Assembly (NCBI GenBank): GCA_947589105.1
Contig: CANQBL010000001.1
Coordinates: 1-64,000, forward strand
Reading direction: 5' to 3'
Source of the DNA: an uncultured Bacilli bacterium
GTDB lineage: Bacteria; Bacillota_I; Bacilli_A; RF39; UBA660
DNA: 64,000 bases
Below are positions 44,148-54,307 of the stretch, piece by piece. The position numbers and the translations under genes are program-made. Position 1 is the stretch's first letter. Every line of letters starts with the position of its first letter. The notes under the pieces were generated by a model, which saw nothing but the letters and a program-made list of their open reading frames with translations, was not told the origin of the DNA and searched no databases.

Positions 44148-45806
44148 TTAATCTTTAAAACAACTTCCTCCAATAAATTCCCTAATTATTGAATCATTAG
44201 GTACTACGTCACTAGGCATGCCTAAGATAACTCTAAATAAATTTATTAGTCTTATTGCTTCATCATAATTAGGATCTTCTTCAGAAACAGAAAATAAAAG
44301 TGGTTCTGCATACGTTTTCAAAACACCTAATTCATAAGCAAGTGAAGTATTAAGAATGTAATCAGCATCTTTTATATAAGGTGCAATAATTTCGTCCTCA
44401 GCTTTCCTTACGTTTTTCCAAACCTGTAAAGTAGTTGAAGCAGAAGCTCCCCGTGACATATTATCTCTTACAATCCTTCTTAAAAGCCTATTATCCGTTT
44501 GTTTAAAAATATTATGATTATCTATGTTTAATGGTGTAAGTGGACATATATATATCTTATATTTATTTTTATCTGGAATCATCTCAGTTAATTGTTCGTT
44601 AAAAGCATGAATACCCTCAATTACAAGCACACTTTTTTCATCCATTTTAATGATTTTATCACTTAATTCTTGTTTGCCAGTTATAAAATTATACTTTGGC
44701 ATACATACTTCTTTACCATTTAATAACTCTGATACCTTTTTATTAAACAAATTTGTATCAATTGCTTGTATTCTTTCCTTTTCAGGTTCACCATTTTCAT
44801 CTAAAACCCGGTCCTTTATATCAACATAGAAATCATCAACAGAAATCGGTAATGGTTTTATACCTTTACTTCTTAAAAATAATGTTAATTTTTTTGAAAT
44901 TGTAGTTTTTCCAGATGATGATGGGCCCGTAATGAGTATTACCTTCAAATCTTTATCTTTACTTATCTTTTCAACGATTTCAAATAGCTCATTATTTTGA
45001 AGTGCCTCACTAACACGTATTAAGTTCCCATAATCTCCCGTTGAAATCATATGATTAAGTTCAACAGTCGTACTTATTCCCAAGCTATTTAAATATAAAT
45101 CATTTTTTTCTGCAGCACTAAGTAATTTATCATTTTTATTTAATTTTATATTTTCAAAATTGGAAACGTTCTTATAATTAGGTATCATAAGAATAATTTT
45201 ATTATCTTTTATATATTTAATATTAAACTTATTCAAAACTTTTGTATTATTTGGCAAAACCCCATAAAAGAAATCAAGAGTATCATCTAATTTATAAAGG
45301 CTTATACTAGAATTACTTATGTATCTAAGTGAATTAGCCTTATCCAATTGATTTATCTTTTCATAATAATCTATTGCTTCTAATCTAGATACCATGATTT
45401 TATTTATAGGAAGTTCTTCTTCGCATAATTGTTTCATTTTTATTTTTATCTTTTCTACCGTAACTTCTGAAATTAAATTATTAGTTAAAATTTCTATATA
45501 CATTCCATCATCAACCATGTGAAGCACACGCACATCACAATTAAGAACATCTTTTACCGCTTTAATAAACAAAAATAATATTCCTCTTTCATAGGTCTTT
45601 ATTCCAACTGGTGATGTAATATCAAAAAAATCAATAGAACAGCTTTTATTTAACTTACTATCTAAACTTGTTAATCTATTGTTAACAGAAGCTGCAATAA
45701 TTTCATTTTTAAACTCTTCTTTTACAAGATTCGCAACATCACTAACTAGTGTACCCTTTTCCTTTTCAAATTCTTTATCTTTATACTTTATTTTTATAAC
45801 AGACAT
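44148..45806 (-). CDS. TGS/SAD-like plus uridine kinase fusion (nucleoside kinase)
   Basis: N-terminal TGS-like, central ThrRS-like region, C-terminal P-loop ITGPSSSGKTTISKKL...SVDDFYVD. Confidence 0.9.
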   Translation of the reverse strand: MSVIKIKYKDKEFEKEKGTLVSDVANLVKEEFKNEIIAASVNNRLTSLDSKLNKSCSIDFFDITSPVGIKTYERGILFLFIKAVKDVLNCDVRVLHMVDDGMYIEILTNNLISEVTVEKIKIKMKQLCEEELPINKIMVSRLEAIDYYEKINQLDKANSLRYISNSSISLYKLDDTLDFFYGVLPNNTKVLNKFNIKYIKDNKIILMIPNYKNVSNFENIKLNKNDKLLSAAEKNDLYLNSLGISTTVELNHMISTGDYGNLIRVSEALQNNELFEIVEKISKDKDLKVILITGPSSSGKTTISKKLTLFLRSKGIKPLPISVDDFYVDIKDRVLDENGEPEKERIQAIDTNLFNKKVSELLNGKEVCMPKYNFITGKQELSDKIIKMDEKSVLVIEGIHAFNEQLTEMIPDKNKYKIYICPLTPLNIDNHNIFKQTDNRLLRRIVRDNMSRGASASTTLQVWKNVRKAEDEIIAPYIKDADYILNTSLAYELGVLKTYAEPLLFSVSEEDPNYDEAIRLINLFRVILGMPSDVVPNDSIIREFIGGSCFKD

Positions 45807-45924
45807 ATAACCACCTACTTTATTCTTCTATATTATATTCTATCAAAAATGATGAAAAAAGTCACAATATTTTAGGTAATATTTACAAGCTTGCCATACA
45901 TAATATTACTAGGGTGATAAAATT

Positions 45925-46494
45925 ATGAACTTAATTCCAACCATTATAGAAAAAACCAAAGGTGGAGAAAGAGCTTATGATATATATTCTAGGCTATTAA
46001 AGGATAGAATTATTTTTATAAGTGGAGAAATAGATGACGATACTGCTAATTCAGTTATTGGACAATTATTATTTTTGGATTCTAAGTCACATGATGATAT
46101 AAATTTATACATAAATAGTCCTGGAGGAAGCATTACCGCTGGAATGGCAATATACGATACAATGAATTTTATAAAAAGCGACGTTTCAACAATATGTGTT
46201 GGAATGGCTGCTTCAATGGCTTCTGTTTTACTAGCTAGTGGGACTAAAGAAAAAAGGTTCATATTACCTAATAGTGAGGTAATGATTCATCAACCTCTTG
46301 GAGGAGTAAGTGGACAAGCAACAGAAATAAAAATAGTAGCAGATAGAATCATTTACTTAAGAAATAAATTAAATAAAATATTATCTAAAAAAACTAATAA
46401 AGATATAAAAATAATAGAAAAAGATACTGAAAGAGATCATTATTTAACCGCTAAGGAAGCTTTAGAATATGGTTTAGTTGATAAAATATTATAA
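45925..46494 (+). CDS. clpP: ATP-dependent Clp protease proteolytic subunit
   Basis: [48 protein letters not shown]. Confidence 0.96.
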   Translation: MNLIPTIIEKTKGGERAYDIYSRLLKDRIIFISGEIDDDTANSVIGQLLFLDSKSHDDINLYINSPGGSITAGMAIYDTMNFIKSDVSTICVGMAASMASVLLASGTKEKRFILPNSEVMIHQPLGGVSGQATEIKIVADRIIYLRNKLNKILSKKTNKDIKIIEKDTERDHYLTAKEALEYGLVDKIL

Positions 46495-46522
46495 AAAGCT
46501 CTTTATAAATAGAGCTTTTTAT
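46493..46522 (+). terminator. terminator after clpP, possibly bidirectional
   Basis: AAAAAGCTCTTTATAAATAGAGCTTTTTAT. Confidence 0.75.
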
Positions 46523-46619
46523 AATTTATTTAGTACAAACTTTTGCGTCTTCCCTGTCAGAATAACTAGTATTAAAACCAAATATTTCGGGATTATTAAG
46601 TATAACCTTATATATTTTA

Positions 46620-47126
46620 TCAGTTACTTTTTTTATCTATAAAGGTTTTTGTACAATCTATTAAAAATAACATAACTAATATAACAGTTATCCACGTAGG
46701 TATTTTCTTAATAAATCCCTCTAATAAAGGATTAATGATATATATAAAAATAATACTTATAACACCCCATACTAAAGTCATCTCTAAAGATATGTAATGT
46801 CCTATATGAAACTTTTGTGAAGAATAATCCCAAAATACTTCGCCAAATATTTTTTCAATTAATACCCCTCCTAATGCCTCTATGGTAGATAAAACAATCG
46901 ATACAACAAAAAACATGATAACAGTTTCCCAAAATCTATGCATGTGTAAGTTTTTAAATAAATACTCAGATACAAATAAAATTGTTACTGCACCTATTCC
47001 ATAAACGGGAGTCCACCATCCATTTAAAATCCCGCTTTTAAAATTTGCGTGAGTAATTAAAGCAACTATTGTTTCCAGTGCATGACCAAAAATTGAATAT
47101 ACAAAAAAACAATTTAAATAATACAT
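46620..47126 (-). CDS. putative ABC transporter permease (CmpB-type) membrane protein
   Basis: NCFFVYSIFGHALETI...GILNGWWTPVYGIGAV...WDYSSQKFHIGHYISLEMTLVWG. Confidence 0.8.
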   Translation of the reverse strand: MYYLNCFFVYSIFGHALETIVALITHANFKSGILNGWWTPVYGIGAVTILFVSEYLFKNLHMHRFWETVIMFFVVSIVLSTIEALGGVLIEKIFGEVFWDYSSQKFHIGHYISLEMTLVWGVISIIFIYIINPLLEGFIKKIPTWITVILVMLFLIDCTKTFIDKKSN

Positions 47127-47169
47127 AACATCACCAAAAATAGTATGTATTATAAATTGTTTTTTTATT

Positions 47170-47652
47170 CTATTTTGATTTACTTTCTTCTTTTAAAGAA
47201 GAAAAAAGTTTTAAATCATACAAGCTAACATTTTGATCCATGGCATTTTTAATTAGATTTAAAAACTCATAATCCGGTTTATCAGTTATTAATTTTTCTA
47301 ATACCTTCTTTAGTATAACTTCATCATATTCTAATGCAATTTGATAACCCAGTCTAAATGTTCCTACATTTTTATTATCTTTTAAACTATAAAATTTATT
47401 ATAAGCTTCTATCATCAGAATTCTTTTTGATGGTTCTAAATTACATAAATAAATAATACTAGATGGATCTTCATGCTTAAAAAAAGTTAAAACTTCATTT
47501 ATTTGTGAAACACTATAACTGGTATCTACAAAATCTATTATACTAGGATAAATTAATGTAGCTTCATATAAAACTTTAGCCTGATTATCATCATAACCCT
47601 TATTTTTTATTTTATTAATTTTTGTAGTTAAAATTTTATTTTTAATTTCCAT
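47170..47652 (-). CDS. hypothetical protein, 160 aa
   Basis: ORF in line with cysS; no family recognised. Confidence 0.5.
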   Translation of the reverse strand: MEIKNKILTTKINKIKNKGYDDNQAKVLYEATLIYPSIIDFVDTSYSVSQINEVLTFFKHEDPSSIIYLCNLEPSKRILMIEAYNKFYSLKDNKNVGTFRLGYQIALEYDEVILKKVLEKLITDKPDYEFLNLIKNAMDQNVSLYDLKLFSSLKEESKSK

Positions 47653-47662
47653 ATTCTACTCC

Positions 47663-49060
47663 CTACTTTACCAACCAAATAGTTCCTTCTTTAGTATCCT
47701 TTATTTCTATTTTCTTTTCTTTTAATTCATCTCTTATTTTATCAGCTAGTTTAAAATCTTTATTCCTTTTAGCCTCTGTTCGTAATTTTATTTGATTTTC
47801 AACATATAAAATGAACTCTTCATCTAAATCATTAGTATTTTGTTTTGTCAAATCTAATGAAAGCACTTTATCAAATGATTTTACCAATTCTTTTTTAGTA
47901 GCATCATTTAAATTATTATCTTTTAATACATCATATAGTACTGTTAATGCACTTGAAGTGTTCATATCATCATTTAAAGCACTTGTAAACTTTTCATTAT
48001 AAAATTTAAAAGAATCTTCATTAACATTACCTTCTTCTCTTAAAGAAAGAGTTTTTTGTTTCAATTTTTTATATGCTTGCTCAGCATTATTTAAGCTTTC
48101 ATAAGTAAATACTAGTTGCTTACGGTAATGAGACTGTAAACACATTAATCTATAAGATAGTGGATTATACCCTTTTTCTTCTAGTAAAGAAACCGTAAGA
48201 AAATCACCATTACTTTTACTCATCTTTCCATTCTTATCATTTAAGTGTTCACAATGAACCCAGTAATTACACCATTTATGTCCTAAATAACTTTCTGTCT
48301 GAGCTATTTCGTTAGTGTGATGAGGAAATATATTATCTACCCCACCACAATGAATATCTAAGTTTTCACCACAATATTTCAAGCTAATACAAGAACATTC
48401 TATATGCCATCCAGGATATCCTAATCCCCAAGGAGAATCCCATTTTAATTCTTGGTCTTCGAATTTTGACTTAGTAAACCATAAAACGAAATCAGCTTGG
48501 TTATGCTTGCTCGAATCATTTTCAACACCTTGACGTACTCCAACTACCATTTCATCTTCTTTATGATTTGTCAAAACATAGTAATCATTAAGTTTTGTCG
48601 TATCAAAATATACGTTTCCTCCAGAAATATAAGCATAACCTTTATCTATCAAACCCTGAATAAAATTTATGTATTCCGGAATTAAATTAGTTGCAGGTTC
48701 TATTATTTCTGGTTTTTTAATATTTAACTTCTTAAAATCCTTAAAAAATGCTTCAGTATAAAATTTTGCAATATCCAACACTGTTTTTTTTTGCTTTTTA
48801 GCACTAGTAACCATTTTATCATCACCAGTATCAGAATCACTAGATAAATGCCCTACATCAGTAATATTCATTACTCTTTTAACGTTATACCCATTGTACA
48901 TAAGAGTTTTTTCTAAAATATCTTCCATTATGTAACTTCTTAAATTCCCAATATGAGCATAGTGGTATACCGTTGGTCCGCAAGTGTACATCTTAACAAG
49001 ATTATCATCAATAGGAATAAATTCCTCTATTTTTCTTGTAAGAGTATTATACAATTTCAT
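47663..49060 (-). CDS. cysS: cysteinyl-tRNA synthetase
   Basis: YTCGPTVYHYAHIGNLRSY, WHIECSCIS, KMSKSNGDF. Confidence 0.97.
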   Translation of the reverse strand: MKLYNTLTRKIEEFIPIDDNLVKMYTCGPTVYHYAHIGNLRSYIMEDILEKTLMYNGYNVKRVMNITDVGHLSSDSDTGDDKMVTSAKKQKKTVLDIAKFYTEAFFKDFKKLNIKKPEIIEPATNLIPEYINFIQGLIDKGYAYISGGNVYFDTTKLNDYYVLTNHKEDEMVVGVRQGVENDSSKHNQADFVLWFTKSKFEDQELKWDSPWGLGYPGWHIECSCISLKYCGENLDIHCGGVDNIFPHHTNEIAQTESYLGHKWCNYWVHCEHLNDKNGKMSKSNGDFLTVSLLEEKGYNPLSYRLMCLQSHYRKQLVFTYESLNNAEQAYKKLKQKTLSLREEGNVNEDSFKFYNEKFTSALNDDMNTSSALTVLYDVLKDNNLNDATKKELVKSFDKVLSLDLTKQNTNDLDEEFILYVENQIKLRTEAKRNKDFKLADKIRDELKEKKIEIKDTKEGTIWLVK

Positions 49061-49120
49061 ATTTAGTCACTTCCTATTTATTTAATTATACACTAAATAA
49101 CAAAAGAAAGAAAGCAGGGA

Positions 49121-51397
49121 TTAATTAAAAGACCCCACTTCGTCTATTTGCTTAATACTTTTTATATTTATAATTTTCTTATTATCTAAAATGGCATCCA
49201 TTATCTTAAATTCAAATTCATTTTCTATAATTTTCGGTATACTTCCATAATCTTTAGTTAAACAAATTTTATTAAAAATATCATTTATAATACTTTCACT
49301 ATAATTTATCTTAATTTGTTTATATTTATTAATAGTCTTATTAATATTATCCTTTATTATTTTCTTTATCGTTAAATCATCAGGATCATTCATCTGTATT
49401 GAAACGGATACTTTACTAAAAAGATGATTATCATTTTCTAAAGATTGTTTTTTTGTCTTACTAAAACCTAGTTGTTTATGATTAGCTTTATCACTAGTTA
49501 TAAAAAATATAACAGTGTTATTAAAATCTATCATTTTGCCAGATGCATCTTCTAACTTACCAAATTGTAGTATTCTCATAAATAAATTCTTAAATTCTTC
49601 ACAACCTTCTTCATAATTATCAACTATTATGGCAGAATTAGGGTTAGTTCTTACTTTTTCAAAAACATTATTTTTATTATCATAGCCTACATATCCTGCA
49701 GTTGTTCCAATTAATTTGCTTATTTTGTGATGTTCATTATACTCTAAAGCATCTATTCTTATTATGTTTTTTTCGTTTACTAACTTTTTAGAAAAGGTTT
49801 CTGCTAACAAAGTTTTACCAACTCCATGATTACCATTTACTAAAATGGAATAACAACAATTCTTTTCTAAAAGCTCTTTTTTTCTAAGTGATCTTATAAG
49901 TTTTTTAATATTTTTTTCTTGTCCATAAACTACATTATTTAATTCTTGTTCAAAAGATTTATAAAATTCTGTTCCTTTATCTTCAGCAGAAAAAAACATA
50001 ATATTACCTTTAGCTCTTATAACATCCATAATTTCTTTTTTAGTCACATTTTTTTTATCGATTTTAATTTCTTTAAAAGAATTAATTAACTTATTTTCTT
50101 CAGTTTTTAACTCATAAGCTCTTTTAAAATCCCTTTTTGATAAAGATTTAATTTTTTCCTTTTTTATCTTTTCTAACCTTTCACTTAAAATACGTTTTTT
50201 TCTTTCATTATAATTTTCTGATACTGATGCTTTTGCACATACTTCATCTAATACATCTATTGATCTATCTGGCTCAAACCTATTATTCAGATATTTTTCA
50301 GATAAAATAGCAATATCCTTTAATAATTCTTCACTAATTATTATGCCATGAAATTTTTCATAAAGAGGTTTTAATCCTTTTAAAATTTTTATAACATTAT
50401 CTATACTTGGTTCTTCTACATTTACACTTTGAAATCTTCTTGCTAAAGCAGCATCGGGTTCTATAAACTTTTTATATTCATCTAGCGTAGTAGCTCCTAT
50501 TATTCTTATCATTCCGCGTGCTAAAGCAGGTTTAAAAATATTTGATGCATCAATAGCCCCTTCTGCTCCTCCTGCTCCTACCATTGTGTGTATTTCATCT
50601 ATAAAAAGAATTATATCATCATTATCCTCTAATTCTTTTATTAATGTTTTCATTTTTTCTTCAAATTCACCTCGGTATTTAGTACCCGATACCAACTGAA
50701 AAATATTTAAAGAAATTATTCTTTTATCTTTTAAAAAAACAGGACAGTTATTGGATATTATAAGATTTGCTATACCCTCTACTATAGCTGTTTTACCTAC
50801 TCCCGCTGGACCAATTAAAATAGGATTGTTCTTCTTTCTTCTAAGTAATATTTCTAGAGTCTTTGATATTTCTTTATCCCTACCTATTACTGGATCAAGC
50901 TTATTTTCCTTAGCAAGCTTAGTCATATCAACTCCTAAATCTTCTATTAAAAGTTTTCTTTTTTTATTATTTTTAACGTTTTTAATATTGCGAAGTTCGA
51001 AATATAATTTTTCTAAATTTATTTTCATACTTCTTAATATCGTGTAAGCAATTCCATCTTCTTCATCTAAAATATTAATTATAAGTATTTCAGGATTAAT
51101 ACTTTTACTATTATCTTCCCTTGCTTCAATAACCGCGTTTTCTAAAACTCTTTTTAAAAGAGGGGTATATAAAGTAAATTCATTTTTTTTCGTACCTATT
51201 CCAACTAATGATACTAATTTTTCCTTAAATTTTTTATAAGTTACTCTATGTTTTTTTAAAATTGGAGCTAGTTTACTATCTTTTAATATTGATAACAATA
51301 AATGCTCACTTCCAACATAAGGATGATTTAACTCTTCTTTTTCTCTTTCCGCTTGTTTTAAAAGATGTCTTGTTTCTTCACTAAAATTAACAAACAT
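49121..51397 (-). CDS. clpC: ClpC-like AAA+ unfoldase with degenerate D2
   Basis: Clp N-domain, intact D1 (GPAGVGKTAIVEG, ILFIDEIHTMVGAGGAEGAID), short M-region, D2 with GNHGVGKT but divergent Walker B. Confidence 0.88.
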   Translation of the reverse strand: MFVNFSEETRHLLKQAEREKEELNHPYVGSEHLLLSILKDSKLAPILKKHRVTYKKFKEKLVSLVGIGTKKNEFTLYTPLLKRVLENAVIEAREDNSKSINPEILIINILDEEDGIAYTILRSMKINLEKLYFELRNIKNVKNNKKRKLLIEDLGVDMTKLAKENKLDPVIGRDKEISKTLEILLRRKKNNPILIGPAGVGKTAIVEGIANLIISNNCPVFLKDKRIISLNIFQLVSGTKYRGEFEEKMKTLIKELEDNDDIILFIDEIHTMVGAGGAEGAIDASNIFKPALARGMIRIIGATTLDEYKKFIEPDAALARRFQSVNVEEPSIDNVIKILKGLKPLYEKFHGIIISEELLKDIAILSEKYLNNRFEPDRSIDVLDEVCAKASVSENYNERKKRILSERLEKIKKEKIKSLSKRDFKRAYELKTEENKLINSFKEIKIDKKNVTKKEIMDVIRAKGNIMFFSAEDKGTEFYKSFEQELNNVVYGQEKNIKKLIRSLRKKELLEKNCCYSILVNGNHGVGKTLLAETFSKKLVNEKNIIRIDALEYNEHHKISKLIGTTAGYVGYDNKNNVFEKVRTNPNSAIIVDNYEEGCEEFKNLFMRILQFGKLEDASGKMIDFNNTVIFFITSDKANHKQLGFSKTKKQSLENDNHLFSKVSVSIQMNDPDDLTIKKIIKDNINKTINKYKQIKINYSESIINDIFNKICLTKDYGSIPKIIENEFEFKIMDAILDNKKIINIKSIKQIDEVGSFN

Positions 51398-51459
51398 AGA
51401 ATTCTCCTTCCATTTTCATTCTATGATTGTTATGGTTACAATATTTAATTTTAATACTA

Positions 51460-51483
51460 AAAAAAGACCATAAGGTCTTTTAA
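51460..51483 (-). terminator. terminator after the YfcC-like gene
   Basis: Minus strand AAAAGACCTTATGGTCTTTTTTT. Confidence 0.75.
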
Positions 51484-53168
51484 ATTAAAGCATATACAAC
51501 AATTGTAGCAACTATTACAATGACTAATAGTATAAGTAATAATTTCCAAATAAATTTTAGCCATTTATTGTATGGAATATCTAAATAATATAATCCGATT
51601 ATTAGACCAACTGAAGTAGGAGCGATAATCATCATTAAATTATAGATACTTTGGATAATAAGAGCAACAATTCCATAATAATCTTGGTTAGTTATCGTTG
51701 CACTAAATACAGCACCAACCGTTGAAATTAGATAATAGAAATCAGCGGTTAGAACACTACCTACCATAGTTGCTAAAGTAGTAGTTGCAATATTAAAGCC
51801 TTTTGCTAATTTTATAATAGCATTAGTTATTGTTATATTTATACCAGTTGTTACCATAATAACTAAAACAATGCTTATAAGCATAGCAGTTATTGCTACT
51901 GGTAAAATCTTTTTAATTGCACTAGTTGAAGTTGCAATAAAATCATTTACTTTAATTTTATTTATAATTCCTATAATAATAGTAAGAATAAATAAGAATA
52001 TTGAAACATCAGCCATTGTAAACGTTCCAAACACACTAATAGTTCCAGAAACTCCTCCAGTTGCTTGTTCAATTACAACAGGGGCTCCAATTAAATTTCC
52101 AAATATAGCATAATCTCCTATTTTTATATTATTTATCCAAGCGTTAAAATCACTAAATACTGTACAATCTTGTATTATAGATTCCCATGGAATTATAGAT
52201 CCTATAACAAATAATATAAATAATACTAAACTAGTTGCAAATAAAACATTGGTTCTTCTTGGACTTGTTACTGAAATCTTACCTTCTTTATCAGCTTTTT
52301 CAGTTAAAACAGTAATAAATTCTGCAATAGCTAAAACTGCTGGTATTAAAGTCCAACAAAATACCAAACTTAAAATACCTGATTTTATTTTGCCAGCATA
52401 AAATTTGTTTATACCAATTGCTCCAAAAAGAAGAGTTAAAATTGCATAAACTATTTTATTTACCTTTTTTTCTTTGTTTTTAACAGTCACTTTTTTTACT
52501 ACTTTTTCTTTTACTTCTTCCTTAGTAGTTTTCTTAGTAGTTTTGGAGTTAGTTTTTTTAGACTTCTCCTTAACACTATTTTTAGGTGCAGTTAAAATTA
52601 CTAAGGCAAAAATAGAAATAATGAATAAAATTACTTTGACTAGTAATAAAGTATTTAATTTTAAGTTAAAAGTACTAAATAAAGTAGCATTATAAATACC
52701 ACACATAGAGCCAATTAAACTTGATACTAAAGTTGATGATAAAATTATTTTCTTATCTATTTCTAATTTATGCATAACCGTATACACAAAAGGAACAAAT
52801 ACTAATAAAATTAGAAAATCACTAACAAAAATAGAAATGATTCCAAATGCTATAGTTACAATAGAAACTAATAATTTTTCCTTTCCTTTAAATAATGAAA
52901 CGCTCTTATCTACAAACGCATTATAAACAGGAACTTTATTTAAAATAGCATAAAAACATGCTAACGCAATCAAAAATATAGCAATACCATTAAAATATGA
53001 TATGGAAATGCTTAAATTTGATAACAAGCCCCATATTCCGATACCAGCAATACCGTTTAACTCAATATTTCCAGTATAATTAACGTATGAACCTGGAATA
53101 ATTAGTGTAAGCACCCAAGTTATAAATACCGTTATTGCTAAAACCTTGAATAAATTATACTTTTTCAT
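51480..53168 (-). CDS. YfcC-family-like transporter with internal TM2 domain
   Basis: Transporter halves at residues 1-195 and ~301-562; residues 196-300 are a KSKKTNSKTTKKTTKEEVKEK linker plus TM2-like NKIVYAILTLLFGAIGINKFYAGKIKSGILSLVF. Confidence 0.75.
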   Translation of the reverse strand: MKKYNLFKVLAITVFITWVLTLIIPGSYVNYTGNIELNGIAGIGIWGLLSNLSISISYFNGIAIFLIALACFYAILNKVPVYNAFVDKSVSLFKGKEKLLVSIVTIAFGIISIFVSDFLILLVFVPFVYTVMHKLEIDKKIILSSTLVSSLIGSMCGIYNATLFSTFNLKLNTLLLVKVILFIISIFALVILTAPKNSVKEKSKKTNSKTTKKTTKEEVKEKVVKKVTVKNKEKKVNKIVYAILTLLFGAIGINKFYAGKIKSGILSLVFCWTLIPAVLAIAEFITVLTEKADKEGKISVTSPRRTNVLFATSLVLFILFVIGSIIPWESIIQDCTVFSDFNAWINNIKIGDYAIFGNLIGAPVVIEQATGGVSGTISVFGTFTMADVSIFLFILTIIIGIINKIKVNDFIATSTSAIKKILPVAITAMLISIVLVIMVTTGINITITNAIIKLAKGFNIATTTLATMVGSVLTADFYYLISTVGAVFSATITNQDYYGIVALIIQSIYNLMMIIAPTSVGLIIGLYYLDIPYNKWLKFIWKLLLILLVIVIVATIVVYALI

Positions 53169-53246
53169 TTTTCCTCCTATATAAATATTCTTTTGGACAA
53201 AATTATTACACTTTGCACCATTTGAAAACTTTGTCCTACAATTAAA

Positions 53247-54242
53247 TTATACCATATTTTTGGATAAGTTTTCCATATATTCTTTTATTAGAGTAACAAA
53301 TTCTTCTTTTGTCTTAATCTCATATAATCTTTTTTTTACTTTCACTGCTCCAGGTAATCCCTTTAGATACCAAGCTCCATGAGTTCTCATCTCTAGTACA
53401 GCAACCTTTTCTGGTTTTATTTGTAATAAATAATTAAAGTGTTTAAGACAAGTTTTCATTTTATCAATAGGGTTTTGGTTATCAAGTAGTTTACCGGTTT
53501 CCAAATAAGTTACTATTTGTTTTATAAGATAAGGATTACCTAACACTCCTCGTCCAATCATAACCGCATCACACTTTGTTTCATCAAGCATTTTTTTTGC
53601 CATTTGAGCACTTAAAATATCACCATTTCCAATTACCGGAATACTTACACTTTCTTTAACCTGCTTTATTATATCCCAATTAGCACTGCCATTATACCCC
53701 TGGCTGCGTGTTCTTGGATGCACAGTAATTGCACTAGCTCCAGCTTTTTCACAAGCTTGAGCTATTTCTACAGCATTAATACTATTACTATCCCATCCAC
53801 TTCTTATTTTTACGGTTACAGGAATACTTACAGCATTTACAACAGCACTTACTATTTCATATACTTTTTTAGGATCTTTTAGTAATGCTGAACCAGCCTG
53901 TGCTCTTAGTGCTACTTTAGGAACTGGACAACCCATATTTATATCTATTATGTCAGGATGCATACTTTTTTCAATTATTTTTGCAGCCTTTATAAAGCTT
54001 TGTTTATCACTACCAAAAATTTGTTGTGCAATAGGTCTTTCTTCCTCAGTCATATAAAGCATATTCTTAGTCTTTTCATTATCATAAACAATGGCTTTAT
54101 CACTTACCATTTCAGCATATAAAAGGCCACAACCCATCTCCTTTATAATCCTTCTAAAAGCACTGTTACACACCCCTGCCATAGGAGCTAAAACAACTTT
54201 GTTTTTTATTTCTTTTTGACCTATTTTAAACATATACATCAC
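53247..54242 (-). CDS. dusB: tRNA-dihydrouridine synthase (DusB-like)
   Basis: VVLAPMAGVCNSAFR, DINMGCPVPKV, VMIGRGVLGNPYL. Confidence 0.95.
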   Translation of the reverse strand: MMYMFKIGQKEIKNKVVLAPMAGVCNSAFRRIIKEMGCGLLYAEMVSDKAIVYDNEKTKNMLYMTEEERPIAQQIFGSDKQSFIKAAKIIEKSMHPDIIDINMGCPVPKVALRAQAGSALLKDPKKVYEIVSAVVNAVSIPVTVKIRSGWDSNSINAVEIAQACEKAGASAITVHPRTRSQGYNGSANWDIIKQVKESVSIPVIGNGDILSAQMAKKMLDETKCDAVMIGRGVLGNPYLIKQIVTYLETGKLLDNQNPIDKMKTCLKHFNYLLQIKPEKVAVLEMRTHGAWYLKGLPGAVKVKKRLYEIKTKEEFVTLIKEYMENLSKNMV

Positions 54243-54307
54243 TCCAACTAAAATAATTATATAATAAAAGACAAAAAAATAGGCTTTTTATTTAAAATAT
54301 ATTATAC

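Noticed and set aside
45975-46262. 95-aa minus ORF
   Set aside because: Antisense to clpP.
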